The notes under the pieces are model-generated. The model had not been told where the DNA came from and ran no database searches. It saw only the letters and a list, made by a program, of their open reading frames with translations. From Cryptomeria japonica (lineage: Eukaryota > Streptophyta > Pinopsida > Cupressales > Cupressaceae), in NCBI RefSeq assembly GCF_030272615.1, contig NC_081412.1, forward strand, positions 99,011,796 to 99,075,795: a stretch of DNA of 64,000 nt, read 5' to 3'. The position numbers and the translations under genes were made by a program. This document shows, piece by piece, positions 1-13,100 of the stretch; position 1 is the stretch's first letter; every line of letters starts with the position of its first letter.

Positions 1-1690
1 ATTGGATTAGAAGAAGAATGATTATGGAAGAATGGATAGATAATAGGAAGGAGAAAGGGGAAGGATACCCAAAGTTGGATGAATGATTTGAACATAAATA
101 TTAGTTGAGGAAGGATGATTGTTTGAATGGATGAAAGTGGATTGGGGATTGGAGAATTGCTTGGATAGATAGAAATAGATTAGGGATTTGATGATGACAA
201 GATGGAATTGGGAAAGAGGGAGGATTGATTAGTTGGAGGAATGATGGACTTAGCAAGAGATATCAAGAAATGAATACATGTTGACCACACAACATACTAT
301 CCTAAGAAGTTGGATGAGGAGGAAAACCTTTGCTTGTTGACTTAAGTACACACCCAATAGCTAATCAAAATACGACCATTGAGCTTCACACAATGGATTC
401 TCAACATCGTATTAGCTGACTCCAAATGCTAATGGGGGCACGATATGACAAGTCTCTTGGGGGAGTTACTATCTCCCTTGCACAAATATTATCTATCTTT
501 TGGAGGTGAACCGGGTGGCCTCTAATCCTAGAGCTCTTAGTATGGATTTATGTTTGAAGACTACTCCTTGTAGTCATGCAAGCACGATTGAGGCCTATAG
601 CCCTACAAACTACTAAGAAAGATGTAGTCACACAAGCGTGATTGAGACCTAAAGGCCCTACAAAATTCTCAATATGAGAATGAACTCTCAAATAGCTCCG
701 TCCTCCAAAATTTTCATCCCAAGAGGCCTATTTATTATAGTGAGTTGGAATGCTCGGGTTTTATCCGTACTTGCTTGGGTTTCTCCCCTCTCACTAATGC
801 CCGTGTGAGTGTGCTAGACAAATTGGGAGGGCAGGCCCGCTAAAGGTATGCACACAAAAAACTAGAAAAGATTCGAGGGTCTAGATTTCTGATTGTCTAT
901 ATAGACAAGAGCATACTCTCCTACCTCTACACTTTCCCCAAACACAAACAAGAACTTTGTTCTTTCATCCCTAATTAAATCTAAGTGCCTAGAAAAAATA
1001 TTAGGAAAACACAATGTTTGGTAGAATCTCCTTAGGCAACCTGCAAAACATCAGATCAGTAGTTTTTGGATTATGTCTTGGACTACTCGAAAAGAACCTG
1101 CAAAACTCAAAATTTGGATTAATAGAACAAAGTCTGTAGAAACAACGCTTGAGTTGTTCCATAGACAGTCATGTTGAAGTGCCTCCACAGGCACTGAAAT
1201 GCCTGCGTACGTGCTACAAAGGGGCCCAAAATCAGAAAATGAAAGAAAAATGCAAGAAAAAAAATGAAAATTTAAAAAAAAAATAGAATATACCTGATGC
1301 AGTCGCATTGTTCTGATGTCAGTTGCGCTAAAACACGTGCACTCACGTTGAAACAGGTTAGTGCAAACAAAACAAAAATTTGAAAATTAAAAAATGAGCG
1401 AGAATCTAACATAGTGCCCGCACTATTCCCAGAGCGAGACTTCTAAAAAATAAAAAGATAATTAGAGATAAAAACTAACAATTTTTTTGATTTTTTCTCT
1501 TTTTAGTGTGTTTTTAAGTTGTTAATTATAAAATAAAAAATAGAAGATGGAATAGTAAACATGATGAAACCGAATGATGAAATGTTGTAGGTGGATGTGA
1601 TGTTCCCGCAACGCTCGCATTGATCTGCAGACCTGCAAAATGGGCGGGTTAAAAATTTAAATTTTAAATCTTACGCGCTAAAGCACACAC
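1..1690. other. Anonymous AT-rich sequence without a recognisable gene
   Basis: No coding region in this stretch has protein features I recognise. The first 300 bases are purine-rich on the plus strand. At about 570-660 there is a diverged two-copy tandem repeat: a unit containing GTAGTCATGCAAGCACGATT is followed by GTAGTCACACAAGCGTGATT, each ending near CCCTACAAA. Much of 1-1690 may belong to the old minus-strand LTR element whose 5' LTR-type end lies at 2803, but I could not fix an outer boundary. Confidence 0.4.
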
Positions 1691-1799
1691 ACTTGTGCCA
1701 AAGGCCCTATCACTCGCACTGAATCCGAAGCACTCACACCAATTTGCAGTCGCTCACGCTATTTCAACACCTACGACTAAAAATTCACAAAAACTCCAA

Positions 1800-2803
1800 A
1801 AAATTGTTAAATTTAGGGACATGGGTCCCACTGAGTGTGCTAGAATGAAGAGGGGAAAAAGATGGAAAAGGGACAAAGGAGGTTAGAATGCAAAGAAATC
1901 AAACAAGCCACAATACAAATGCAAATAACCATATTTATACCTTGTCTTTCACCTCTCCCTCAAATTGAGCTTGATGAAGTGAAGGTACCCCTTTTGATGC
2001 TCCACTTGATTTGGTCCTTTCTTGATGTGGATGTGGATTGATCTCCTTTGCTAAACAAGATAAGGGTTTGATAGGATTTGGATAGATTTAGATTGGAAAA
2101 TTGAAGGATTATGAGGGTATTATGATGATATGATAGGAAGAAGATAGAAAAGAAATGGGTAGCATAAGGATAGAAGAATGGAAGACTTATTGATTTGAGA
2201 AGGAAAGATGCTCCAATTTATAGATTGGAGGAGGCCAATGGAGGGCCAAGATTGATCTGATCATGAAGGGCTAAAACTGATCCAAGATAGTGGACATGGA
2301 TCAAGGATGCCTTGGGAGAATAAAGAGGAATATAAAATTCCTTGGGGAAAGGGGAGAGGAATTAAAAATTCCAAAATAAAGGATGCATAGGGAGATTCAA
2401 ACAAATATGAATTTCTTTGAGAGGTTCAATGTTGATGTGACATGAGTGAGAATTTAAAAATTGGAGAATAATGGTAAGTGGGATTATGAGAGATTATAGA
2501 AGGATTAATTAGGTTAAGTGGGGATTAGGAAAAGTGATTTATAGGAATCACATGACTAGGTTAATTAATTAAAATTAATTAACTGGGTGGGTTTAGAGGA
2601 AAAAATTATTGGAGGGACTTTATAAGAATAGGGGAATAATTAGTTTATTTGATAAATTAATTATTGGATAATAGTGAGATGATTAATTAAATTAGATTTA
2701 ATTAACATTGAGAAGAATAAGGATAGAACAATTAAATCTATTAATTATGTTGACTAGCTTAAATTGATTAAATATTGATTTAATTAATTTCAGGTGTCTA
2801 CAA
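1800..2803 (-). repeat. Putative decayed LTR, minus orientation, 5' end at 2803
   Basis: Read on the minus strand the sequence starts TGTAGACACCTGAAATTAAT at 2803, a start typical of plant Ty3/gypsy LTRs, followed by long TTAATTAA-rich tracts. A related start (TATAGACACC) occurs at 6321 on the same strand. Both copies also share a block around GGGACxxxGGTCCCACT (about 1815 and 5518), which supports a common family. The inner boundary is not visible and no TSD was found, so the extent is a guess. Confidence 0.35.
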
Positions 2804-3413
2804 GTATAATCTTGATTGTTTCCCCCAAATATAACACGGGGTCTCCTTGTGTAGGGATTGACATGATCTTGAATATTCTCTTGTTGTTGAGCATATGCAT
2901 TGGTATTCCTCTGCCCTTGGAAAGGACGAGCATGGGGTTGATCATGTGTGTATCTAGCATCATTGGTATAAGAACGAGTATTAGTCACTTCAGGTCTTTG
3001 AAACAAGGATGAGGGTGAGTTAGGCATGAGACATTCTTTTTTATTACCACTATCATTACCAATAGGATTTGCATTAGCTTGATTGGATCATCTTCCAATA
3101 TTTGTGACACATCAAAGTCATGGGGTAATCTTGTACCGTTGTGCATAAAAATTTGCACAAGGTATTGATGATCTCTTCTCATAATTTCCTCAGTTATTCT
3201 ATTAAATCATGCATCGGATATGGTGTCTTGAATATCTCCAAAAGTAATGGACTCATTTTCATTGTCATTGTCATTGTCTGGTGGACTACTATGATTGTAA
3301 GAGATTTGTGGGTTGTAAAATTCATCTCCATGAAACTCATAAGTGCTCATGTTGAGATATCTTAGAGCTTCTTTGGCTTCTCTTCTAGACCTTTGTGAAT
3401 AGGTTTCAACCAT
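2804..3413 (-). pseudogene. gag-like N-terminal fragment of an LTR retrotransposon
   Basis: Reading leftwards from an ATG at 3413, a 68-codon segment begins MVETYSQRSRREAKEALRYL, an opening resembling plant Ty3/gypsy gag polyproteins (MVETRSQ-type starts). After a stop the same frame resumes to about 3030, then a frameshift leads into a Gln/Arg/Asn-rich stretch (FQGQRNTNAYAQQQ) that runs straight into the LTR end at 2803. No zinc knuckle, protease or reverse transcriptase follows, so the element is internally deleted. The family assignment rests on the N-terminal motif only; an unrelated low-complexity ORF is possible. Confidence 0.35.
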
Positions 3414-5500
3414 GAACTAAGCTTGGATACAAAAAGGATGAGAAGGAAAATGTGAAGATTATGGGAGGCCAATAGGATTGTAGAATGGAGTAAGAATCTA
3501 GGGTTGTCTTGTAATTGAACAAATTGTAAGTTCAAGATAAATGTGATAATCTAAAGCAAGGTGTGGCTTCCAAAGAGATGATAGACTCTTGAGGAGGTAA
3601 GTTGACCTTAACTAAAGATAGCCAAATGGTATCCAAGATGATATATTTGATGTGGGAACCACCTAGTGATGTGATGTAATGTGTTTGTAAGATAGGATGA
3701 GGACTACTAACAACCTTTTGACTCTAGTTCGAAAGTGTGAGAGGAAATTGCGAATGTTGTTTGAAAAGAACTAAAAATATATGAAAAAGCCATGACAAGT
3801 GATGGTTGACTAAAAATGAAGCCATGATCAGATACATATGAAAAAGATGTACAAACACGATAATATATGTCGTATATGCATAAAAAAGCGACACAGTCAT
3901 GATTCTGGTGAAGTTTTGATTTCTGTCCAAATTTTGCAAAAGTTGAAGGTGAGTAGATCTCAATGTTGATTGTTTTATGGCAAGAAGAAACAACAAACAG
4001 GAAGACACAATGTTTGAAGGTTTGTTTGTCCAAATTCAATCATAATGTGTATGTTCAATAAGTTTCCACTGGTATAGAACAAATCAAAAACACTTGTAAG
4101 CATGAACAACCTAGGCTGGAAAGAGGATACTACTTGTTGAGTTCCCACAATGGAATTTAGTCAGAGCCGCACTTATTTAGAGTGGATAGCCTAGAAATTT
4201 GGTAGCAGTGGCTCCACTCCATGGTAATAACTTTTTAGGCATACCAAACTTTGAATTTCCAAAGACCAAAAGATTTAATGGAATTTTCTACCTCTACTTT
4301 GAACTACGAGAATGTGGGATGACTTCAGAGGTTTGAACTACTATAGCAACAAGCAATGCATTTTTGGCTAGCACTACAACAAAGGTATCTAGTGGGGGAA
4401 CTTAAATGAAACCTAGTGTCTACCCATGCGATAGTGACTCATTTAAGAATTTATTACAGTCCTTGTTAAAGGATTTTTACGCATCTATCACAAGTGTGGA
4501 TACTGGGGGAAACCATCGGTGTAGATACATATCACCAAGCAATTGTGGTTTTTGCCTAACTTATTTATTTATAAAGTGGGCTAAAGAAGTATCGCCCAGG
4601 TCGTTCCCTCTCACTTGGTCTTATGGGCCACTTGGGAGGCAGACCCTTCTACCTAAACAAAATAAGATAATAAAAATTTATCTTACACCCAAGGTCCAAT
4701 GGAAGGTGAGGCAAGAGGATACTTTTGTTATTATCCTAGGGTTTAAACAAAAAAACATTCCTAGAGCACAAGACACTTCAAACAAGTTAATTTACTCCTA
4801 ATAAAAGTGATGTTACCGAGTAATTAAACTAGTAAAAGGAAGACACACACCTAAACTACCCCTGCAAGCAAAATGATAAGTAGTTTCAATGATTACCCCT
4901 TCTTGCAATCAAACTTGTTAGGTTAATTTTAGAAATTCCAACATGAAATGTGAAAAAGGGGCCTTCGACAAGCTGATATAGACAACTGCACAACTTTGTT
5001 AGGCCACAAGGGGTTAAAACAAAAAACCAAATCAAATCTGAATTCTATTCCTAATTAAAAGACAAAATGTAAAACACAGACATGATTATACCTGACAGAA
5101 ATTTGGAAAGACGTAGACTGAGAACTTGCAACATGCAAAATATAGAAAGGGCGTACATGACACTACAAAATAGATACATGATAATAACTGTCAGATACAC
5201 AGAATAAAAGATCACAAACATGATCCTATGAAGCACAAACTCAAAAATATTAATCACAAACGTGAAAATAAAGTTCAAAATTTTGTCAGATCCCAGAACC
5301 ATAGATATTGAAAAAAGGATACACATACGAAAAAATATACCTCATAGACGTAGGAAGATGATTCAAATACGCGTCTTTGTTAATCCTACAAAATAGAAAA
5401 ATCAGACAAGACACAAATGTGACAGAATGATGCAAATACATGATTTATGTCGGTAATCATCATTGATCTAATCTACAACTCAACAACAAAACTTTAAAAA
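3414..5500. other. Anonymous sequence between two LTR-like ends
   Basis: No supported gene. A short ORF at 4406-4801 (131 codons, plus strand) has no recognisable motif. At 4372 the bases CACTACAACAAAGG resemble a CACTA-type transposon end, but no matching inverted terminus was found nearby. The stretch probably contains internal and LTR sequence of the decayed minus-strand element bounded by 2803 and 6321. Confidence 0.3.
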
Positions 5501-6321
5501 AAATTATAAAAGAAAAAGGGACTAAGGTCCCACTGGTCATGCCAAAATATATACTGTGAAAATGGAATGTTAAAACTATTGTAAAACCAACAAACATCCA
5601 ACCACATAAAACCCTAGCTCTACAATTAAGAATCCATCATACACCAATGAAGAACCTAAAATATGCAAATCATAATAAAATAGAAATATTATACCATTCA
5701 CATGCTTAGTAGTGTTTAATCTCTATTATTTCCTATCTCCATTGATCTTGTTTGATATAGTTGCTCTCAGATTTTGTATTAGGCACAAGAGCTCAACAAA
5801 GAATGGATTGTGGTTGTGTAGATACTTGAGTGCTTGGTATCTATGCAAGTTGATTGATCGCATTAGTTAGGCTTATAAAAGGATGAAAGGATTCCTCTTA
5901 TATAGAAGAAACCTTAGAAAATGGAGGGATGGGATTAAGAAGTGAAAGGATAAATGGTCGGGTAGGATTGAAGGGTAGGTATAGAAAATAATAAAAGATA
6001 AAGGGGGTAGTTAGGATAAAATGAAGAGATCAATGACAAGTGTCATGGAGGGAAAATGTTAATGAATTAATTAAATAAATAAAGATCTATTTAATTAATA
6101 GAAGAAGTGGGACCAATTAAATAGATAAAATATTTATTTAATTTAGGGAAAAGATAATTTAAATAAATAAAAATAATTGTTTAAATAGGGAAAGGCTAGA
6201 AGAGGACAAATGAATTAATTAAATAACAAAAAATCTATTTAATTAATAGAAGGCTTAGGATAAAATAATTAAATAAATAAAATATTTATTTAATTAGGAT
6301 AGGACAATTTTAGGTGTCTAT
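5500..6321 (-). repeat. Putative decayed LTR, minus orientation, 5' end at 6321
   Basis: On the minus strand it starts TATAGACACCTAAAATTGTC at 6321, differing from the 2803 copy at the second base (A for the canonical G) and diverging further in. AATTAATTAAATAAATA-type tracts fill 6060-6300, as in the 2803 copy. Divergence between the two is high, so they may be two members of one family and not the paired LTRs of one insertion. Confidence 0.3.
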
Positions 6322-6599
6322 AGTTTCTATTGCATTTCACATTTAAAGCATCACACTATCCATTTTAAGTTGCTAATCCACTTGAGACATAACAGATTGG
6401 TTAATGTTCCCAATTACTTGCATTGTGTACTTATTGTTATGTCTATGAAATATAAGGAAAAGAAGAAACCCACTTCTCTATCACATTATTGTTTAGTGGT
6501 GTTTTGATAAAAAGGAGTTTGTCATCTCAGTTTCCTAATGTGACATGCGAGGAATTTAAAGAGTGTAACAATATTCACCATAGATTGTTAAGGCATGTT

Positions 6600-8670
6600 C
6601 CAGAACCCGTGTAAATTGAAGAACAACAAGACACTAAGGTAGGAACCGAAACCCTAGTTGGAGAATCCTCTGGGGTTTCCATTGGAAGTGTTAATGATTC
6701 TTCTTCGAATGAATCTAACATTCAGTTGTAAACAATTCTAGAACAATAGAATGTTGATATCAATGAATCATAAAAACTACCTACACAAGTACACGAAGTG
6801 CATGCAACATCACAGGAAATATGACCCTCCCATCGAAACAGGAATCCTCTATGAAGAAAAGGAAATAACCTACCTCTTCTTCCACCCTAGGAAAAAATAA
6901 GTGATATGCACATACAAGGGAGGAACGCTTGATTGCAAGGCAAAAATTAGTGAGGAAATGTTAGAGGCATCCTTGAAGGAGAAGGGAAAGAAGGTAGCAT
7001 AGGAAACAAAGGAAATGGAAACAAAGAAGAAAACAACATAAGATTGTAGGTCTTCAAAATTTAGAAGACAATCTCGACCACAAAAGGAGTCTAAAGGTGC
7101 CAAGATAAAACAAAGCTCTCGAAGTCAGTCTACTTTCCTTCAAAAGGAAAAGCCTTCAACAGAACAAGCAAATAAGGTGGAGAAAATTTAATTAGAGGAT
7201 ATTGATTCTAAATGGAGTTACATGTTTTCTGATAGAGGAAAAGGGAAAGAACAAATAGAAGAAATTCATGAAGGGACTGATAAAAGAAAAAAAATTCAAT
7301 TTTCTCATCTAGATGATTTTGATAAGGACACTAAAGAAGAAGATCCCTATATTACTAGGAAACTCCTTAAGAAGCTAGTCAACCCTGTACATCAAGAGAC
7401 CATTTTACTTGTGGAAGAACATGATGCTTACATTGGTGAGGAAGCAGAAGGGCCTATCATTTGTATCGGTCCTAAACATGTCATTAAAACTAAGGAAAGG
7501 ATAGAGCTGCATGCAGCCCTTGAGAAGATCAAATTTTTAGAATAATAGTTAAATGAGTATAAAGAAGGAAACTCAATTTCAAAGAACAAGTGTTGGAGTT
7601 AGAAGAAAAATTGTAGGCAGATAGTTGTACACAATTTTTTGGCTAGCATGACCATAATTGAATCATAGAGAAGGGAATGCACCATTACTGGTAAAAAGAA
7701 TACACCTACACTGGTAAGTATAGTAAAACTTGGCTATGCACTATGGAAACAATAAGAGAAATATGCAGAGCATAATACACAATAGACTGAAGAAAAGAAA
7801 AAGCTTCAACAACAAGTATGGAGTTGACACAAACAAAAAGGACACTCAGATAAGGAAATTAACCAATCAATTGGTACAAATGGTTGAGTTGGCTAATTAG
7901 TTGAGGAATTGTAGGCCTCCTGCTAGAGTGTACGCTTTGTACTTACAAGAAAAATTTCTCTACTTTCAAATTACTTAGTTGTTGAATGATCATTCTATAT
8001 CAGTTGTGGACCCTCAATTGTTTTTGCAAGCTTATTCCAGAGCCAAGACCAATCTACAAGATCAACTATGTGAGTTTTACTTACATAATTTAGTTGTCCC
8101 TTATAACCCAACTTGGAATCCTTTATATTATGTGGGGGATTTACAGCTAAGGGAACTCACCTCAGAAACGAGCACGAAAGGGGATAATTTATTCAATAAT
8201 ATAAAGAAAAATAAGCGACATATCCCTTGAACATAAGGCCCAAGTGTGAGGATCCAATTGTCATTGCATATGAATGGATTGATATAATTCAATGGCTTGG
8301 TGTGTATGCAAAATTTCATGATATCAGAATGGAAAATTATCATACGATCCAAGTGTTCATGAGAAATATGGTAAATGAGCATACTTTGGAACATATGCAA
8401 CAATGGTGGAGTGAATTAACTTTGGAACTCAAATGCAGAGACACACATTCCCTATATCACTTCATTGCATTGGAATTAAGGGCCAAAAGATACATTAGAG
8501 TAACAAAGTTATGCAAGATTGAATGGTTGCCTCCAGAGTTCCATCCTCCATTGCTTCTACATCCAATACCCTATTAAATCAGGCAACATGTGATAAATGT
8601 GGATGAAGAAAAAGACCGTTGGGAACAAACTACTAAAGATAAAGGATTCTACCTACATAAGACATCATGA
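6600..8670 (+). pseudogene. Degenerate accessory ORF of an LTR element, function unknown
   Basis: Open segments at 7222-7545 (107 codons), 7979-8230 (83 codons) and 8227-8577 (116 codons) lie in two plus-strand frames and read as one broken protein. The N-terminal part is charged and Lys/Glu-rich; the middle is probably coiled coil (repeated Leu/Lys/Gln); the C-terminal part is globular and Trp-rich, with MQQWWSELTLELK near 8395. I recognise no family. The ORF ends shortly before a purine run (AAATTTGGGGGG, about 8755-8765) followed by a possible LTR start, so it probably sits between pol and the 3' LTR, where the accessory ORF at 34,174-38,262 also lies. At least one frameshift and many stops rule out function. 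Confidence 0.4.
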
Positions 8671-8754
8671 GTAACTCAAACAATTGACTATAGGCTAAGT
8701 GTCTTAGGCAACAATACTTAGGAGTTGAGTTACTTGAGAACAAGTAAATGATAA

Positions 8755-10100
8755 ATTTGGGGGGTATGATGAGTCTGTCTAATGTCCTAGGTTTTATAGT
8801 TTAATATCTCTAATTTCTACCACTTTTATAATATAGTTAATACTTCTTTATACTTTATGCATTTAAAAGACTACAATTACTCTTAATTATAATATATATA
8901 CATGTGGCATAATGGTATACATATATTAATTGTTTGATTAATGCTTGACACTAAATTATTGTGAATAATGGTTTTTGTGTGTGCTATTACTGTCTTGTAC
9001 TAACGTGGCATAGGAACATGAAGTTGAATGAAAGAAGAGTTATATTGCACAAGTCATCCATAATCCAAGGAAAATAATTGAATGCACATGCACAGAGAAT
9101 ATTCAAGAGCATAAATGGTCAAAGCAGCAAAAGAAGAGTCTTTGCGGACTCTGCCCCTATCAAAATACATTTTCTATTTGAATCAGTCTACTATTATTCC
9201 CCATCACTTCCAAAGTGATGAAAACTATTTCATATATGTTTTGTTGTAATTATTCAATAAAGGAGCTTCCTTTGTAATGAAGTCCTGTAGTTAGTTTTGT
9301 TCTTTTTGTTGAATAAGTCATCCGAGTCTTTAACATGATTGACATGTAGTTAGAAATAAATAAAGGATAGTTAATATTTAACTTCTTCCTTGGTGTTTAA
9401 ATAGATATCTGCTATCCTTTGTAAATAGATAGTCGATAAGGAAGAAAAGGAGTTATTTTGTCAATATTTAGTTTATTTTATACTCAATGATTACCAAATT
9501 TGTGAGAATGAATAAAATATCTTGATCCAGATTATCTGGAGCTAATTGGTATTACTCTACACACGTGTTATGATAAAGAATTGATGAATGTTTCATAAGT
9601 AGTACGGTTATCTCATAGGAGGACCATATTACTCAAGCAGGCCACTTGAGGTCACGTAGAACTCTAATTTTTTATCTTCATTTGTTTTATTTTCATGCAT
9701 AAGGAGATTAATTCACATTACTAAGTAGTTGTTATTACTTTAAGCTTGTTGATAATGAAGCTAGTGTAGTTAGTAAATTCGGTTGTAATCATCTTTAGTT
9801 GTATAATTGTTTAGTTATTTAGTTTTAAGAATATTTCTGCACCCACAACCACTACTGTGTTGCTACAGAAGCCACCTACAACCATTGTTGGTTAGTTGGT
9901 TTGGATTTATTTAATTTTTTTCCTATAGGTAATGTACTTTCTTTATGCAACAATAGGAGCCATAACCCTTCACTGCACATAAATTGCTAGTGCCATCTTT
10001 GAGATACATCCCTACTTAATAATTTAAATGAGCCTTCATTTAAGTCAGTTGGTTACACCTTGAGTACTTCAAATAGGTTTAGTACATGGTAAAATGTTCC
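8755..10100 (+). repeat. Possible polypurine tract and 3' LTR remnant
   Basis: A G run (TTTGGGGGG) precedes TATGATGAGTCTG at about 8766, as expected for a polypurine tract next to a 3' LTR whose TG has become TA. The following 1.2 kb is AT-rich, has an AATAAA near 9254, and no ORF. No terminal CA or TSD was found, so this is a weak call. I see nothing else between 8,671 and 10,100. Confidence 0.25.
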
Positions 10101-10169
10101 AACTAATTGAACATTGTGGAGATCGGTCAGTGTTCACAAAAGAGTTGATAGAATTGCAACCTAAGAGGA

Positions 10170-13100
10170 ATTTTTTTTTCAATTGATTTGCTACTAGGGA
10201 TGGAGCCTCAATTTGAAGCTCCCTATATGATGACCACATTAGAGTTGTATGAATTAAAGGCATAATTGTAGGAGTTGTTGAAGAAAGGTTTATTAGACCT
10301 AGTGTATTTCCATGAGGTGCATGAGTAATATTTGTGAAGAAGAAGTATGAGACTTTGTGTCTGTGCATTGACTATAGGATGTTAAATAAGAAAATTATAA
10401 AGAAAAGTTATCCACTCCAAAGGATATATGAGTTCCTTGATCAAAAGGAGGATACAAATTTCTCCTTGATAAACCTTAGATTCGACTATCGTCAATTAAG
10501 GATTAAGAATGAGGACATTTTCAAGATAGATTTTAGGACTTGAAATGGTCACTACTGATTTGCAAGGGTACCATTCAACTTAACTGATGCTCCAACAACT
10601 TTCATGAATCCAATGAACAATATATTTAAGGATTGCTTAGACAATTTTGTGTTAGTATTCTTGGATGACATCTTGGTTTATTCTAAATTAGTTCAGGAGC
10701 ATGATAACCATTTAAGGATAGTTTTACACCACTAGAGGGAGATTTTTTTTTTGGTAAGTTATCCAAGTGTGTCTTCTTCCAGGACAAGGTGCACTACCGA
10801 GTCCATAACATATTAGCAAAAGGCATGGTCCTTCCGAATAATTTTAAGGCAATTTTTAAGTGGCCCATACCACATAGTGTGACTTAGGTTTATATCTTAA
10901 TGGGATTAGTAGGATACTGCAAAATTTATATGGAAAATTTCTCTCGAATTGCAACATCTATCACTTCACTCCAAAAGAAAAGGAAGATATTTGAGTGGAA
11001 TGAGAAGTATGAGAAATATTTTCAATTTTTAAAGGATAAGCCTACAACAACTCCTATCCTAACTAAACCAAATCCTAATAGAAATTTCATGATAACTAAT
11101 ACATCAAGTGAAGGTGTAGGAGGAGTGCTTATGTAGAATGGGAAAGTGGATGGTTACGAGCCTAGGAAGTTGAAGCAATATGAATTGAACTATCCACCAC
11201 ATGACCTAGAGTTAGTAGCCATAGTTCATGTACTTCAGATGTGGAGACACTACATTTTGGGTAAGCCTTTTGAGTTGAAGACAAAACACCTAGGACTCAA
11301 GTATATATTTTCTCAACCTAATCTCAACTATCACCGAAAAACATGGCTATAGTTTCTTAGTGATATGACTTTGGGATTGAATACATCAATGGTAAGGAGA
11401 ATAGAGTAGTAGATTCTATTAGCAGAAGAAGGCCCTTAGCAACCATTATTACAACTAGATCTAATTTGAGAAAATAAGTGGTTTAGAATCTATAGGAAGA
11501 TGAGTATTACTCCACAATGAAGTAATATTTAGAGCAAAATCCCATAGACTGTCGATTTAATGGTTATGTGTTTGAATAAGTTGAATTATTGAGGTGCCAA
11601 GGGAGGATGTACATTCCAGACTTAGGAGATTTGAGGAAGTTGATCTTAGATGAAATCCACAATACACCTTATTCAAGGCACCTAGGAGTGACCAAGATGG
11701 CTGCGAATTTGAGATCCTTATATTTTTTGCCAAGATTGAAGAAGGATTATAATGAATTGATGGCTCAATGCTTGGAGTTCTAGTGAGTCAAGGTTGAGAA
11801 TAAAAATCCAACAAGGATTTTGTGTTCTCATGAAATACCTAAGTATAAATGGCAAGTAATTAGCATGGAAATTATCAATGCTTTCCTATGTCAAAGAATT
11901 AGCACGATGTTATCTTGGCCAGGGTGAATAAGTTGATCAAGGTTGCATATATCATTCCGAGAAATATTAAGGATGGATTCTTGAATTTAGCCAATAAATT
12001 TGTCCAAGTAATGTTTTGGTTGCATGGAGTGTCATAGACGATCATCTCAGATCATGAAACTTGCATGACTTCCAAGTTTTGGATGACTTTGAATGCAAGT
12101 TAAGGAGCAAAGTTGAATTTCAATATAACATATCACTCTCAGATAAATGGGTAGACAAAGAGAGCCAATTAGGTAGTATAAGACCTCTTTAGGATCTATT
12201 GTATGGACCAATAGTATAAGTGGGAAGAATATCTTTCATTGGTGGAGTTTGCATATAATAACACCTACCATGCATCTTTGGGAATGACAGGTCATTTGAA
12301 TCTCTTTATGGGTGAAATTGTCATACACCAATTAGTTGGGATAAGGTGAAGGACATGATTGTGATTGGTCCAAACATTGTTAATAAGATTGAGGATCAAA
12401 TGAGATTGATCAAACATAGGTTGAAGAAGGTAGAAAATAGACAAAAGAGCTATTCAAATAAGAACAAGACTTCCAAGCAATTTTTAGTAGGAGATAATGC
12501 TTTTGAGGGTCAAGCCTCATAAGAGTTCCTTATTGCTTGGAAAATTGTCCAAACTATTGGCAACAATAATGAAGGAAAATTGAGAGAGGGGGTGAATTAG
12601 TTTTCACCAAACTTAAGAAAATTAACCACAACTTCAGATCTGAGCAAGAATAAAGATAAACAACAGTATACATAACACACAAATTTTGACATAGAAAACC
12701 CAGTTAAGGGAAAAACCACGGTGGGAAACTACCCACAATATGATGATACTCTGTAGTAGTATATGCAAATATTACAATGGGGAATGCACATGAATTCAGA
12801 CACACTACCTAGAGCTCACTACTCAAAATAACAAAGAGCTACAAAGGATGGCTCATTGCCTTACAAAGATCAGACACCAATTTGGATTACATGAATCGAA
12901 AGAATAACATCTTCAAATTCGTGATCATAGTTCCAGTTAAGCACATTGTCTTCTCTGCAACTCTCTTCTTCAATTCATCACTCTTCTGAAAGATCAAATG
13001 CTTGTTCACACATACAACACCCTCAAAGAACGCAAACATACATCTTACATGATTATTGCACTTATTTATACAAATCATCAACTTGTATTTCAAGGCTAGC

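Noticed and set aside
4372-4800. CACTA-type transposon start (CACTACAACAAAGG)
   Set aside because: No inverted terminal copy and no 3 bp duplication found nearby; a single 5-base signature is not enough.
2804-6321. A complete minus-strand LTR element with paired LTRs
   Set aside because: The two LTR-type ends are too diverged to be called a pair, and no primer site or TSD was found.
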